Shown here piece by piece: positions 51,673 to 61,461 of a stretch of DNA of 64,000 nt; the stretch's first letter is position 1; every line of letters starts with the position of its first letter. The notes beneath the pieces are model-generated. The model was given only the letters and a program-made list of their open reading frames with translations, was not told the origin of the DNA and did no database searches. The position numbers were made by a program, and so were the translations under genes. The DNA comes from Amycolatopsis vastitatis (GTDB lineage: Bacteria; Actinomycetota; Actinomycetes; Mycobacteriales; Pseudonocardiaceae), in NCBI RefSeq assembly GCF_002234595.1, contig NZ_NMUL01000040.1:86828-150827 (forward strand), in the 5' to 3' direction.

Positions 51673-51720
51673 TTGTCCGAACGGCTAAAATCGACCGTAT
51701 GAGCTTGGCCAATCGGACAA
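51673..51720. promoter_or_regulatory. candidate operator for the proline-catabolism regulator
   Basis: TTGTCCGA (51673-51680) and its exact complement TCGGACAA (51713-51720) are arranged as an inverted pair 40 bp centre to centre, about four helical turns, in the 123-bp gap between divergent pruA and the PucR gene. A site here could control both promoters. The assignment is inference. Confidence 0.4.
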
Positions 51721-51724
51721 CACC

Positions 51725-53278
51725 GTGACGTCGCTGCGCCACGTGCTGGCGACCCTCGGCGAGCCGCTCGTCGAGGTCGTCGTGGCGCCGCACGGCCTGG
51801 GCGTCGGAGTCACCGACGTCGTGATCCTCGACCCCGAAGACCCCCTGGAGACCTCGCCCGGCGACCTGGTGCTGGTGATCGGCGCGCGCGGCCGGGCGGC
51901 GGCGCCGGCCATCCGCGCGGCCGGGCGCGGCGGCGCGGCCGCGGTGGCGGTCAAGGGGGCGACGGGCGCCGACGTCGCCGCCGACGCGGGCGTCGCGCTG
52001 CTCACCGTCGGCGCCGAAGCACGCTGGGAGCAGGTGGAGTCCCTGGCGCGCGGCGTCGTCGAAGCAGCCCGCGCGGGCGGTGAAGCGGCCAGCGGCGAGG
52101 TGCTGGGAGACCTGTTCGCCCTGGCCCAGACGATCGCGACGCTCACCGGCGGCCTGGTCAGCATCGAGGACACCGCCAACCGGGTGCTCGCGTATTCGCG
52201 GGCGGGCGACGAGGTCGACGAGCTGCGGCGGCTGTCGATCCTCGGTCGCGAAGGCCCCGAGCGCTACCTCGCGATGCTCCGCGAATGGGGCGTCTACCAG
52301 CGGCTTCGCGCCGGCGAAGGGATCGTCCGGGTCGACGAGCGGCCCGAGCTGGGCATCCGCCGCCGCATCGCGGCGGGCATCCACGCGGGCAAGCAGCCGC
52401 TCGGGACGATCTGGGTCCAGGAGGGCGCCCAGCCGCTCACCGAACGGGCCGAGACGGCGCTGCTCGGCGCGAGCCGTGCCCTGGCGCCGCAGCTGATCCG
52501 CGCCCGGACGCTGCCGAGCCCGGAGCTGCGGCTGCGGGAAGACCTCCTGGCCAGCCTGCTGGAGGGACGGCTCGACGCGGAGTCCGTCGCGGACGACATC
52601 GGCGCGGACCCTTCGCGGCCGGCGCAGGTGCTGGCGTTTTCCTTGGAACGATCGGACAACCGGCAGCTACGGCGCGCCGAGCTGGTCCACCTGATCGCCG
52701 TCCACACGGCGGCGTACCGGCGCAGCGCGCTGGTGAGCGTGATCGGCGGCCGCGTCTACGCGCTGCTGCCGGACCTGCCGGAGCACTCCGACGCGGCGGT
52801 GCTGGCGCTGGCTCGCGAAATTACCGCCACCGCCCGCCGTCACCTGGACGTCCCGGTGCGAGCGGCCCTCGGCGGCATCGTGCCCCGGCTTTCGGACGCG
52901 GCCGCGTCCCGTGGCGACGCCGACCGGGTCCTGGCGGCGATGGCGCGCGGGCACTGGCCAGCCGACGTCGCCTCGCTGGCCGACGTCCGCGCCGAGGTGC
53001 TGCTGTCGGAGGTGCTGGCGTACCTGAGCGGGCAGCCCCGCATCCGCGACCCGCGGCTCACGTCGCTCGTGGAGCACGACGCCGAACACGGCGGGATCCT
53101 GGTGCCGGCGGTCCTGGCCTGGCTGGACGCCTTCGGCGACGTCCGGGCGGCGGCGCGGGCGCTGAACCTCCACCCGAACACGGTGCGCTACCGGGTCCGG
53201 CGCGCCACCGAAGTGTCCGACGTGGACTTCGCCGACCCCGCTCAGCGCCTGTTGACTCAGCTGCAGCTGAGGCTCTGA
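51725..53278 (+). CDS. PucR/CdaR-family transcriptional regulator, probable activator of proline catabolism
   Basis: Regulator of 517 residues with an N-terminal sensory region, a GGDEF-like central domain and the C-terminal PucR helix-turn-helix (FGDVRAAARALNLHPNTVRY then RVRRATEVSDVDF). PucR-type proteins are encoded next to pruA-putB in many actinobacteria (PruR-like) and induce the pathway when proline or P5C is present. The start is GTG 51725, four bp from a half-site of the candidate operator. It is divergent from pruA, which supports this role. Confidence 0.88.
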   Translation: MTSLRHVLATLGEPLVEVVVAPHGLGVGVTDVVILDPEDPLETSPGDLVLVIGARGRAAAPAIRAAGRGGAAAVAVKGATGADVAADAGVALLTVGAEARWEQVESLARGVVEAARAGGEAASGEVLGDLFALAQTIATLTGGLVSIEDTANRVLAYSRAGDEVDELRRLSILGREGPERYLAMLREWGVYQRLRAGEGIVRVDERPELGIRRRIAAGIHAGKQPLGTIWVQEGAQPLTERAETALLGASRALAPQLIRARTLPSPELRLREDLLASLLEGRLDAESVADDIGADPSRPAQVLAFSLERSDNRQLRRAELVHLIAVHTAAYRRSALVSVIGGRVYALLPDLPEHSDAAVLALAREITATARRHLDVPVRAALGGIVPRLSDAAASRGDADRVLAAMARGHWPADVASLADVRAEVLLSEVLAYLSGQPRIRDPRLTSLVEHDAEHGGILVPAVLAWLDAFGDVRAAARALNLHPNTVRYRVRRATEVSDVDFADPAQRLLTQLQLRL

Positions 53279-53297
53279 CCCTGCTAGCTTCGCGCTC

Positions 53298-53954
53298 GTG
53301 GATCTCTTCTCGCGCACGTGGGCGGCGTTGCGCGCCGCGGTGGCTTCCCTTCCCGACGAGGAGTTCGCGAAGCCGTCGGGTTGCCGGGGCTGGCTGGTCC
53401 GTGACCTGGTCTGCCACCTCGTCATCGACGCCCAGGACGTGCTGATCACGCTGGTCACGCCGTCCTCGGCCGCGCTCACGCACGACGCGGTCACGTACTG
53501 GGCGGTGAGCGACGAGCCGCCGTCGGGCGACGACCCGCTGGACGCGCTGATCGTCCGCCTGGCCGCGGCGTACGAGGATCCGGCCCTGCTGAAGTTCCAC
53601 CTCGACGACGTCGGCGCCGCGGCGGGCCGCGCGGCCGACCTGGCCGACCCGGGAATGCGGGTGAGCACGCAGGACATGGTCCTCACCGCGGGCGACTACC
53701 TCTCGGCGTACGTGCTGGAGTGGACGCTGCACCACTTGGACCTGGTGGCGCACGTGCCGTCCGCCGCTTCACCACCTGCCGAGGGACTGGCGCGGACGCG
53801 GCAGCTGCTGGAGCGGATCGCGGGAGCCACGTTCCCGTCGTCGTTCTCCGACGAAGACGTGCTGCTGGTGGCGACCGGGCGGCGCGCCCCCACCGAGGCC
53901 GAAACCGCCGAACTGGGCACCCTCGCCGCGCGGCTGCCGTTCGTGCTCGGGTGA
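53298..53954 (+). CDS. DinB-like/maleylpyruvate isomerase N-terminal domain protein
   Basis: Four-helix-bundle protein of 218 residues. It opens LFSRTWAALRAAVASLPDEE, has CRGWLVRDLVCHLVIDAQDV (one of the metal-ligand histidines), and YVLEWTLHHLDLVAHV supplies further His/Asp ligands; these are typical of the mycothiol-dependent DinB/MDMPI superfamily. The reaction is unknown; many members are mycothiol S-transferases. It starts at GTG 53298, 19 bp after the PucR gene on the same strand. Confidence 0.83.
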   Translation: MDLFSRTWAALRAAVASLPDEEFAKPSGCRGWLVRDLVCHLVIDAQDVLITLVTPSSAALTHDAVTYWAVSDEPPSGDDPLDALIVRLAAAYEDPALLKFHLDDVGAAAGRAADLADPGMRVSTQDMVLTAGDYLSAYVLEWTLHHLDLVAHVPSAASPPAEGLARTRQLLERIAGATFPSSFSDEDVLLVATGRRAPTEAETAELGTLAARLPFVLG

Positions 53955-53955
53955 G

Positions 53956-53985
53956 GGGCCGAGGCAGGGCGCCCTGCCTCGGCCC
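53956..53985. terminator. bidirectional hairpin
   Basis: GGGCCGAGGCAGGGC followed immediately by GCCCTGCCTCGGCCC: a perfect 30-bp palindrome between the convergent DinB-like gene and the S1-domain gene, 1 and 6 bp from their stop codons respectively. Confidence 0.8.
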
Positions 53986-53991
53986 GTCAGC

Positions 53992-54225
53992 TCACGCCTT
54001 CACCAGGCTGAACCGGCGGCGTTCCACGTCAATGCTCTCGATGCGGACGGGCAGCCGGGTCCCGGCGGGCGGCACCTCGGCGGCGCCGGTCACCAGCAGG
54101 CCGTGGATCCCCGGGGCCACTTCGACGAAAGCGCCGAACGGCAGCACCCGCGCCACGACGCCGTCGAGCACGCCGCCCTCGGCGTTGGCCGCGACGAACT
54201 GCGGCCAGGAACTGTTCTCGGACAT
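53992..54225 (-). CDS. small S1-like RNA-binding domain protein
   Basis: Protein of 77 residues consisting of one OB/S1 fold: GGVLDGVVARVLPFGAFVEV, then APGIHGLLV and a closing strand SIDVERRRFSLVKA. Such stand-alone S1 domains bind RNA or ribosomes; the specific role is unknown. The ATG at 54225 follows AAGGAGGTGAATCGC, an almost perfect ribosome binding site, suggesting strong translation. No partner gene is nearby. Confidence 0.82.
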   Translation of the reverse strand: MSENSSWPQFVAANAEGGVLDGVVARVLPFGAFVEVAPGIHGLLVTGAAEVPPAGTRLPVRIESIDVERRRFSLVKA

Positions 54226-54379
54226 GCGATTCACCTCCTTCCCGCGCACGTTCCGATCACTTCGGACACGTACGAGGAGGCGGCGGCCCACGCGGCCGCC
54301 CGGAGGTCACGGCTCAGCCGGGTACCCCGTCTGCTCACGGCTCGAGGCCGACCCGGCAGTCACGGAAAAAGGATACCTC

Positions 54380-54423
54380 TCGTAAGTGGTAAAGCGGGTT
54401 CTAACCCGCGATACCACTCACGA
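54380..54423. repeat. 44-bp imperfect palindrome overlapping a gene end
   Basis: Arms TCGTAAGTGGTAAAGCGGG (then TT) and AACCCGCGATACCACTCACG (then A) match at 18 of 21 positions around a central CT. It is the third member of the family at 29205 and 39713. The TAG at its centre (54401-54403) is the stop codon of the leftward LLM gene, whose last residues (VSGIAG) are encoded by the right arm. Confidence 0.8.
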
Positions 54424-55414
54424 CGATCCCGCGCAGACCGGCTAGTTCGGCGAGGGCCGCGAAGGAATCGAGCCGCGCGGACTGGTCGTGGGCCGCCGTC
54501 GTCGCGAGGACTTCGTCGGCGCCCGTGGCCGAGACCAGCGAGCCCACCCGGTCCGCCACCTCGGCCGGGGTGCCCGAGATCTGGCCGTCCAGGGTCTCCT
54601 CGAGCCGGGCGCGCTCGCGGCCGGTCATCGGCATGGCCAGGATCTCGGCGGGCGGCGAGAGCGGCGGGAAGACACCGTGGGAGCGCGAATACACCGTCGC
54701 CCAGGCCTCCGAGACGAGCAGCAGGCGCGCGTCCGCCGCCGAGTCCGCCACGGCGATCGCCGTCGACACCACGACGTACGGCTCCCGCGCCCACTCGGAC
54801 GGCCGGAACCCTTCGCGGTAGCGCGTCACGGCCTCGGCCAAGGCCCGTTCGCCCCGCACCGGCGCGATCACCAGCGGCAGGCCGAGCTCCGCGGCGAGGT
54901 CCGCGCCGGACCCGGTGGCCAGCAGGAACGGCGGCACGCGCAGTCCCTCGGCGGGGTAGGCGTGGACGCCCGGGAAAGCGTGTTCTCCGGTGAAGAACCC
55001 GAGCAGCTCCCGGATCTGCGCGCCGAAGTCCTCGGCGGCCTCCTTGCCGTGTCCCAGCGCTTCCCGGACACCGGCGGTGAAGCCGACCGACCGGCCCAGC
55101 CCCATGTCGATCCGGCCGGGGTGAAGCGCTTCCAGGACGCCGAACTGCTCGGCGACGACGAGCGGCCGGTGGTTCGGCAGCATCACCCCGCCGGTGCCGA
55201 CGCGGATGCGGCCGGTCGCCCCGGCGACGGCGGCGGCCAGCACGGTCGGCGCGGACCCGGCGACACCCGGCACGCCGTGGTGCTCGGACACCCAGAACCG
55301 GTGGTAGCCCAGCCGTTCGATGTCACGGGCGAAGGCGACGGTGTCGCGCAGAGCCCGCGCGGGCCCGCCCACCCGCCGCACGGGCGAACGGTCGAGCACG
55401 GAAAACAGCGTCAC
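54401..55414 (-). CDS. LLM-class flavin-dependent oxidoreductase
   Basis: Luciferase-like monooxygenase family protein of 337 residues. Segments include LGYHRFWVSEHHGVPGVAGS (the WVSEHH motif of the MsnO8 type), GRIRVGTGGVMLPNHRPLVV, LHPGRIDMGLGRSVGFTAGV and PPFLLATGSGADLAAELGLP. It probably uses FMN or F420; the substrate is unknown. GTG 55414 starts VTLFSVLDRSPV, typical for the group. The 3' end runs into a palindromic repeat that provides the stop codon. Confidence 0.9.
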   Translation of the reverse strand: MTLFSVLDRSPVRRVGGPARALRDTVAFARDIERLGYHRFWVSEHHGVPGVAGSAPTVLAAAVAGATGRIRVGTGGVMLPNHRPLVVAEQFGVLEALHPGRIDMGLGRSVGFTAGVREALGHGKEAAEDFGAQIRELLGFFTGEHAFPGVHAYPAEGLRVPPFLLATGSGADLAAELGLPLVIAPVRGERALAEAVTRYREGFRPSEWAREPYVVVSTAIAVADSAADARLLLVSEAWATVYSRSHGVFPPLSPPAEILAMPMTGRERARLEETLDGQISGTPAEVADRVGSLVSATGADEVLATTAAHDQSARLDSFAALAELAGLRGIVVSGIAG

Positions 55415-55450
55415 ACCGGGTGCAACGCGCGGCCCGCGGCGGGATTCCCG

Positions 55451-55843
55451 TTACGGGCGCCAGCGCTCGCTGTAGTCCGGGTGGTCGGCGTAGGGCAGGG
55501 CCAGCAGGCGCAGCGTGACGCACCAGTTGGAGCCGGCCTCGTCGGCGGGCACGTGGCAGGTCTCACACCAGTATTCGCTGCCGTAGAGCGGAAAACCCGG
55601 GACCTTCTCCGACACCGTCGTGCGGTGCGCGAGCAGGATCCGCCGGGTGGCCTCGATCTCGTTGATCATCTGGTTGACGACGTCGAGCTCGAGGTCGGTC
55701 AGCCCGCGGATCTTCTGCTCCACGGCGACTTTCGTCTCGCCGCGGTTCATCGTCTCGCCGGCCTTCGCCTTGTTGACGGCCTGCATGATCAACGCCTGCC
55801 GCGCGCCCACACGCGCGGCGAGGAATGCGATCAGGTCGTCCAC
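55451..55843 (-). CDS. DUF6221-like protein with a Cys-pair C-terminal region
   Basis: Protein of 130 residues beginning MDDLIAFLAARVGARQALIM, with a helical region (LTDLELDVVNQMINEIEATR) and a C-terminal CETCHVPADEAGSNWC that could bind zinc. It resembles DUF6221 proteins of actinobacteria, which often start DDLIAFL and end with the pattern P-D-Y-x-x-x-W-R-P seen here (HPDYSERWRP). No function is known. GTG 55843 follows GAGGAGGAGG. Confidence 0.65.
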   Translation of the reverse strand: MDDLIAFLAARVGARQALIMQAVNKAKAGETMNRGETKVAVEQKIRGLTDLELDVVNQMINEIEATRRILLAHRTTVSEKVPGFPLYGSEYWCETCHVPADEAGSNWCVTLRLLALPYADHPDYSERWRP

Positions 55844-55991
55844 GCAGGGCCTCCTCCTCGAACCCGCCCCCGGGCATGCCCCGGAGAGTCGCCGATTCGG
55901 AACGGCACGTTACGCCGTCGACGACCATGATCGTGACAACGAACGCGGCCGTGCAACATTTGTGACCCGAAAGGCGACAGCGGGCGTTTGC

Positions 55992-56147
55992 GTGATCACT
56001 CCGCGCATTGCGGCTGCGGCAATCGGCGCAGCGTGGGCGGGCATTCCGGTGGCGCTGTGGCTCCTGTTACACCTGCCGGGTCCGGATCAGTCCGGACGCG
56101 CTTTGCTCGGCTGGACCCGCTTCGGCTCGCCCGGCATCTTCGGGTAG
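55992..56147 (+). CDS. possible small membrane peptide (uncertain)
   Basis: A 51-residue frame starting at GTG 55992: ITPRIAAAAIGAAWAGIPVA then LWLLLHLPGPDQ, i.e. one strongly hydrophobic segment followed by a polar tail. It lies in the 243-bp gap between divergent-facing ends and overlaps the 3' end of the primase-polymerase gene by 61 bp. There is no convincing ribosome binding site, so it may not be real. Apart from this I see only promoter-like AT-richer sequence in the gap. Confidence 0.2.
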   Translation: MITPRIAAAAIGAAWAGIPVALWLLLHLPGPDQSGRALLGWTRFGSPGIFG

Positions 56148-57103
56148 TCGGGCGGGTACGGCAGATCGCCGAGACCGTGGTCCCGCGCGTCGCGTTCGTA
56201 CCACTCCAGCGCCGTCTCCAGGCCGAACGGCTCGTCGTCCATCCCGGCGTGGAGGTCGCCGTGCTCTTCCAGGAACGCCGGGATCGTCAGGACGTCGAAG
56301 TCGTCCGCGTCCACCTCGTCCAGCAGGTCCCACGTCAGGGGCGTGGACACCGTCGCGCGCGGGGTGCCGCGGACCGACCAGGCCGAGGCCACCGTCCGGT
56401 CGCGGGCCGCCTGGTTGTAGTCGAGGAACACCCGGCCGGCACGTTCCTCCTTCCACCACGAGACCGTCGCCTTGTCCGGGATGCGGCGCTCGACTTCGCG
56501 GCCGAGCGCGATCACCGCGTGGCGGACCGCGACGAAGTCCCACTCCGGCCGGATCCGCACCAGCACGTGCACCCCGCGCCCGCCGGACGTCTTCGGGTAG
56601 CCGGTCAGCCCGGCGTCCGCCAGCACCTCGCGGACCACCCGTGCGACCTCGACCGCGTCGGCGAACCCGGCGCGGTCCGGCGGGTCGACGTCGATGCGCA
56701 GCTCGTCGGGGTGGTCGGCGTCCGCGCGGCGCACCGGCCACGGGTGGAAGTCGAACGTGCCCAGGTTGGCCGCCCAGGCGAACACGGCGGGCTCGGTCGG
56801 GCACACCTCGTCGGCCGTGCGGCCCGACGGGAAGGTGATCCGGGCCGTCTCGACCCACGGAGGCGCGCCCTTCGGCACGCGCTTGGCGTAGAACCACTCC
56901 CCCTCGACGCCGTCGACGTACCGCTTCAGTGTGGTCGGCCGCTCGCCGATCGCGCGCAGCAGCGGCCCGCCGACGGCGATGTAGTGCTCCACGACCTGCC
57001 GCTTCGTGATGCCTCGCTGGGGGAAGTACACCTTGTCCGGGCTCGAGACGCGGACCGTGCGGCCGCCCACCTCGTACTCGACCGGGTCACCGTGCTTGGG
57101 CAT
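56087..57103 (-). CDS. archaeo-eukaryotic primase-type polymerase (LigD polymerase-domain/PrimPol-like)
   Basis: Stand-alone NHEJ-type polymerase of 338 residues. Features are YFPQRGITKRQVVEHYIAVG, then RYVDGVEGEWFYAKRVPKGA, the catalytic acid pair in DELRIDVDPPDRAGF, YPKTSGGRGVHVLVRI (His and Arg of the active site) and VFLDYNQAARDRTVASAWSV with the third Asp. The protein fills gaps and adds nucleotides in end joining or excision repair, preferring ribonucleotides. Ku and LigD are not in the window; LigC is 12 kb to the left and may be its partner. ATG 57103 is the start. Confidence 0.92.
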   Translation of the reverse strand: MPKHGDPVEYEVGGRTVRVSSPDKVYFPQRGITKRQVVEHYIAVGGPLLRAIGERPTTLKRYVDGVEGEWFYAKRVPKGAPPWVETARITFPSGRTADEVCPTEPAVFAWAANLGTFDFHPWPVRRADADHPDELRIDVDPPDRAGFADAVEVARVVREVLADAGLTGYPKTSGGRGVHVLVRIRPEWDFVAVRHAVIALGREVERRIPDKATVSWWKEERAGRVFLDYNQAARDRTVASAWSVRGTPRATVSTPLTWDLLDEVDADDFDVLTIPAFLEEHGDLHAGMDDEPFGLETALEWYERDARDHGLGDLPYPPDYPKMPGEPKRVQPSKARPD

Positions 57104-57152
57104 GCGGCCACGCTAGCGGTGATCGCGCTCCTCGGCCGGTAGGCTCGAACGG

Positions 57153-57815
57153 GTGTCCGGCCGCACCAAGCTGATCGTCGCGCTCGCCGTGCTCGCCGCC
57201 TTCGCGGCGGCCGCGGTACTGGTGCCGATCCCCGGTCCGGCCGACCTGCGGGCCTGGGCCGCCGCCACCGGTCCCGCGACCCCGCTCGTCCTGCTCGTCG
57301 CATACTCGCTGCTCACCGTGGCGCCGATCCCGCGGACGGTGTTCAACCTCGCCGCCGGCCTGCTCGTGGGCACCACGGCCGGGATCGCGATCGGCCTGGT
57401 CGCCACCACCATCGCGGCCGGCCTGTCCTTCGGCCTGGCCCGCCTGCTCGGCCGCGACCTGGTCACCCGGCACCTGCACCGGTCTGCGGTGAAAACGGTC
57501 AACGACCGCCTTTCGGACGGCGGTGTCCTCGCCATCACCTCGCTGCGGCTGATCCCGGTGGTGCCGTTCGCGCCGTTCAGCTACCTCTGCGGGGTATCCT
57601 CCGTGCGGCTCTTCCCGTACCTGGCCGGTACGCTGCTCGGGAGCGTGCCCGGCACGGTCGCCGTGGTCGTGCTCGGCGACGCCCTGACCGGCGACACGCC
57701 GCCCGCGCTGCTCGCCTGCTACGGCGTGTTCGCGCTGGCCGGGGCGATCGGGCTGGTCAAGGTGTTCAAGAAGCGGGCACCGGCCGAACCGGAGCCCGCC
57801 GGACCGGCTGGCTGA
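57153..57815 (+). CDS. VTT-domain (TVP38/TMEM64, DedA-like) membrane protein
   Basis: Integral membrane protein of 220 residues with about six helices. VTT-domain signatures are VAPIPRTVFNLAAGLLVGTT, AGLSFGLARLLGRD, then LRLIPVVPFAPFSYLCGVSS and LFPYLAGTLLGSVPGTVAVV. The family is implicated in lipid scrambling and transport; here its substrate is unknown. GTG 57153 is the likely start. The C-terminus is a short Lys/Pro-rich cytoplasmic tail. Confidence 0.88.
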   Translation: MSGRTKLIVALAVLAAFAAAAVLVPIPGPADLRAWAAATGPATPLVLLVAYSLLTVAPIPRTVFNLAAGLLVGTTAGIAIGLVATTIAAGLSFGLARLLGRDLVTRHLHRSAVKTVNDRLSDGGVLAITSLRLIPVVPFAPFSYLCGVSSVRLFPYLAGTLLGSVPGTVAVVVLGDALTGDTPPALLACYGVFALAGAIGLVKVFKKRAPAEPEPAGPAG

Positions 57816-57919
57816 CGCGAACTCCCGCCCGGCCGACCGCTACACTCGATCGGGTGCGCGAAGCGGAAACGCGCTGAGCAGGGCCACCATCACCGGGAAT
57901 TTCGTCAGGAGCAGTCGCC

Positions 57920-59593
<1,674 letters not shown>

Positions 59594-59646
59594 GACTTAA
59601 CGCGCCGCTGGTGGGCTGACGCGCGCGGATGGCCTACCGTGGTGGT

Positions 59647-59952
59647 ATGGCCGACGACGGAGCTTCGCTGCCGGGCCAGAATCCTCGCTTCCACGAGGAT
59701 CTGGTCGGCCTGGACCCGTACGACCCGGAGGCGCGCGCGTTCGCCGAGCACCTCGACCGCATCGAACGCTGCGGCCCGAACTACACCATCGAGGCCGCGC
59801 TGGACGGCGTCGCCGACTTCGCCGACTCCAGCAACCGCCTCGGCGGGCTGCGCTACTGGGTGTCCGCCCTGATCGTCGTGCTCATCGTGCTCGGCGTGAT
59901 CGTGGCCGCATGGGACATCGTGGTGCACGCCCTCGCCTGGCTCGCGGCGTAA
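59647..59952 (+). CDS. uncharacterised single-pass membrane protein
   Basis: Small protein of 101 residues: an acidic N-terminal part (FHEDLVGLDPYDPEARAFAE, then DRIERCGPNYTIEAALDGVA) and a C-terminal hydrophobic helix of about 23 residues (WVSALIVVLIVLGVIVAAWD). I do not recognise a family. ATG 59647 is the likely start; an in-frame ATG at 59629 would add 6 residues. It lies between the kinase and msrB genes on the same strand; whether they function together is unknown. Confidence 0.65.
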   Translation: MADDGASLPGQNPRFHEDLVGLDPYDPEARAFAEHLDRIERCGPNYTIEAALDGVADFADSSNRLGGLRYWVSALIVVLIVLGVIVAAWDIVVHALAWLAA

Positions 59953-59971
59953 CGTGGATCGGGTGAAAGGT

Positions 59972-60394
59972 ATGAAACCCGTTGTCGGCGCTACCCCGCG
60001 CGTCGTGAAGTCCGAACAGGAATGGCGGGCGCAGCTCAGCCCGGACGAGTACGCCGTGCTCCGCCAGGCTGGGACCGAGCGGCCATTCACCGGTGAGTAC
60101 ACCGACACCAAGACGACCGGCGTGTACGAGTGCCGCGCGTGCGGTGCCGAGTTGTTCCGCAGTGACACGAAGTTCGAGAGCCACTGCGGCTGGCCGTCGT
60201 TCTTCGACCCGGCGGACTCCGACGCCGTGCTGCTGCGCGAGGACCGCGCCATGGGCATGAAGCGGATCGAGGTGCTCTGCGGCTCGTGCCACAGCCACCT
60301 CGGGCACGTCTTCGAGGGCGAGGGCTACCCGACCCCGACCGACCAGCGGTACTGCATCAACTCCATCTCGCTGAAGCTGGTCCCCGAGTCGTAA
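59972..60394 (+). CDS. msrB: peptide-methionine (R)-S-oxide reductase
   Basis: MsrB of 140 residues. Zinc-binding pairs are in GVYECRACGAELF and LCGSCHSHLGHVFEGEG, with the core segment FESHCGWPSFFDP and the catalytic Cys in QRYCINSISLKLVPE. It repairs Met-R-sulfoxide in proteins using thioredoxin, for which a gene lies at 48.6 kb. ATG 59972 follows GGTGAAAGG. Confidence 0.95.
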   Translation: MKPVVGATPRVVKSEQEWRAQLSPDEYAVLRQAGTERPFTGEYTDTKTTGVYECRACGAELFRSDTKFESHCGWPSFFDPADSDAVLLREDRAMGMKRIEVLCGSCHSHLGHVFEGEGYPTPTDQRYCINSISLKLVPES

Positions 60395-60483
60395 AAACCG
60401 CCAGCCTAAATCCTCCTTAAGGGAGCAACCGGCCGCCCTTCCTCGAACGTGGTCTCCGCACACGGACGAGGGAGGGCGGACTC

Positions 60484-61395
60484 ATGACCGACACCTGGGG
60501 CATTCCCGGACCGGTGTTCACGGGTCTCTACCTGGGCCTGATGCTGGCGGTGGCGTTGTACGGCGCGATGCGCGCCAGGCGGCTGTCACAGGGGGACGGC
60601 GCAGCCGCGCCAGAGCGACCCGAGGAATTCGCGCTGCTGACCGGCGGGCGTCACCGGCTCGGCGAATTCGTCGTCGCGACGCTGCTGGAGCGGCAGATCA
60701 TCCGCATCGACAGCACCGGCAAGCTGCATCGCGTCCGCGACACGGCGCCGGACGACCTCGGCCGCGCCGCGCTCGTACACGTCGGCAAAACCGGGAATTC
60801 GGTCACCCGGGTGGCCGACGACGTGGGACAGCACTCCTCGGTGGCCGGGCTGGAAGCCGGGCTGGCCGCCCGCGGCCTGCTGACCGACGTCCGGGCGGTC
60901 CGCCTGGTCTGGGCGACCACGGCGGTGGCCTACTGGGCGCTGGGCGTGCTCGGCGTGTCCCGGCTGATCGCCGGGTCGGCCTCGGGCCACCCGGTCGGCT
61001 ATCTGATCCTGCTGCTGGTGCTGAACACCGTCGCGGCCATCGTCACCACAGTCGGTGCCGCGAACCGGCCGCAGGTCAAGATCACCGCCGCCGGGCGGGC
61101 CGCCGCGGAGAAAGCCCGTCGCGCCGGGACGCTCACGGCCGGGGCGGCCGGCACCGTCGCGTCCCAGGGCCTCGGCGGGCACCCCGACAAGGACGTCCGG
61201 CTGGCCGTCGGCCGGGCCGTCCGGCAGGCGGCCGCGCAGGTATACCGCCGTCCCCGCAGCACCCACTGGGCGAGCGCCGGCGGCGGCGCGGCCGCCGGCT
61301 ACTACGGGGGCGGAGGCTGCGGTGGTGGCGGAAGCAGCTCGTGCGGCGGCGGCGGTGGCTGCGGAGGCGGTGGCGGCGGAGGCTGCGGCGGTTGA
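60484..61395 (+). CDS. TIGR04222-type membrane protein with Gly/Cys-rich tail (candidate MNIO substrate 1)
   Basis: Protein of 303 residues. It starts MTDTWGIPGPVFTGLYLGLM with a membrane helix (about 11-30), then a cytoplasmic domain (about 45-138), two more helices (about 140-163 and 170-193), a helical segment and a low-complexity tail from about 265. The tail is nearly all Gly/Ser with four evenly placed Cys (279, 287, 293, 301), which are the only cysteines in the protein. This layout matches the TIGR04222 family, whose members often carry Cys-rich C-termini and lie by DUF692 genes. It is inferred to be a membrane-tethered substrate of the DUF692 enzyme encoded two genes downstream. GAGGGAGGGCGG precedes ATG 60484. 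Confidence 0.85.
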   Translation: MTDTWGIPGPVFTGLYLGLMLAVALYGAMRARRLSQGDGAAAPERPEEFALLTGGRHRLGEFVVATLLERQIIRIDSTGKLHRVRDTAPDDLGRAALVHVGKTGNSVTRVADDVGQHSSVAGLEAGLAARGLLTDVRAVRLVWATTAVAYWALGVLGVSRLIAGSASGHPVGYLILLLVLNTVAAIVTTVGAANRPQVKITAAGRAAAEKARRAGTLTAGAAGTVASQGLGGHPDKDVRLAVGRAVRQAAAQVYRRPRSTHWASAGGGAAAGYYGGGGCGGGGSSSCGGGGGCGGGGGGGCGG

Positions 61396-61461
61396 AACGC
61401 CGACGCGAGCGCTTGCGTCTCACAGCTACGGTAACCGCGACACACTGAGGGGAGACGGGCG

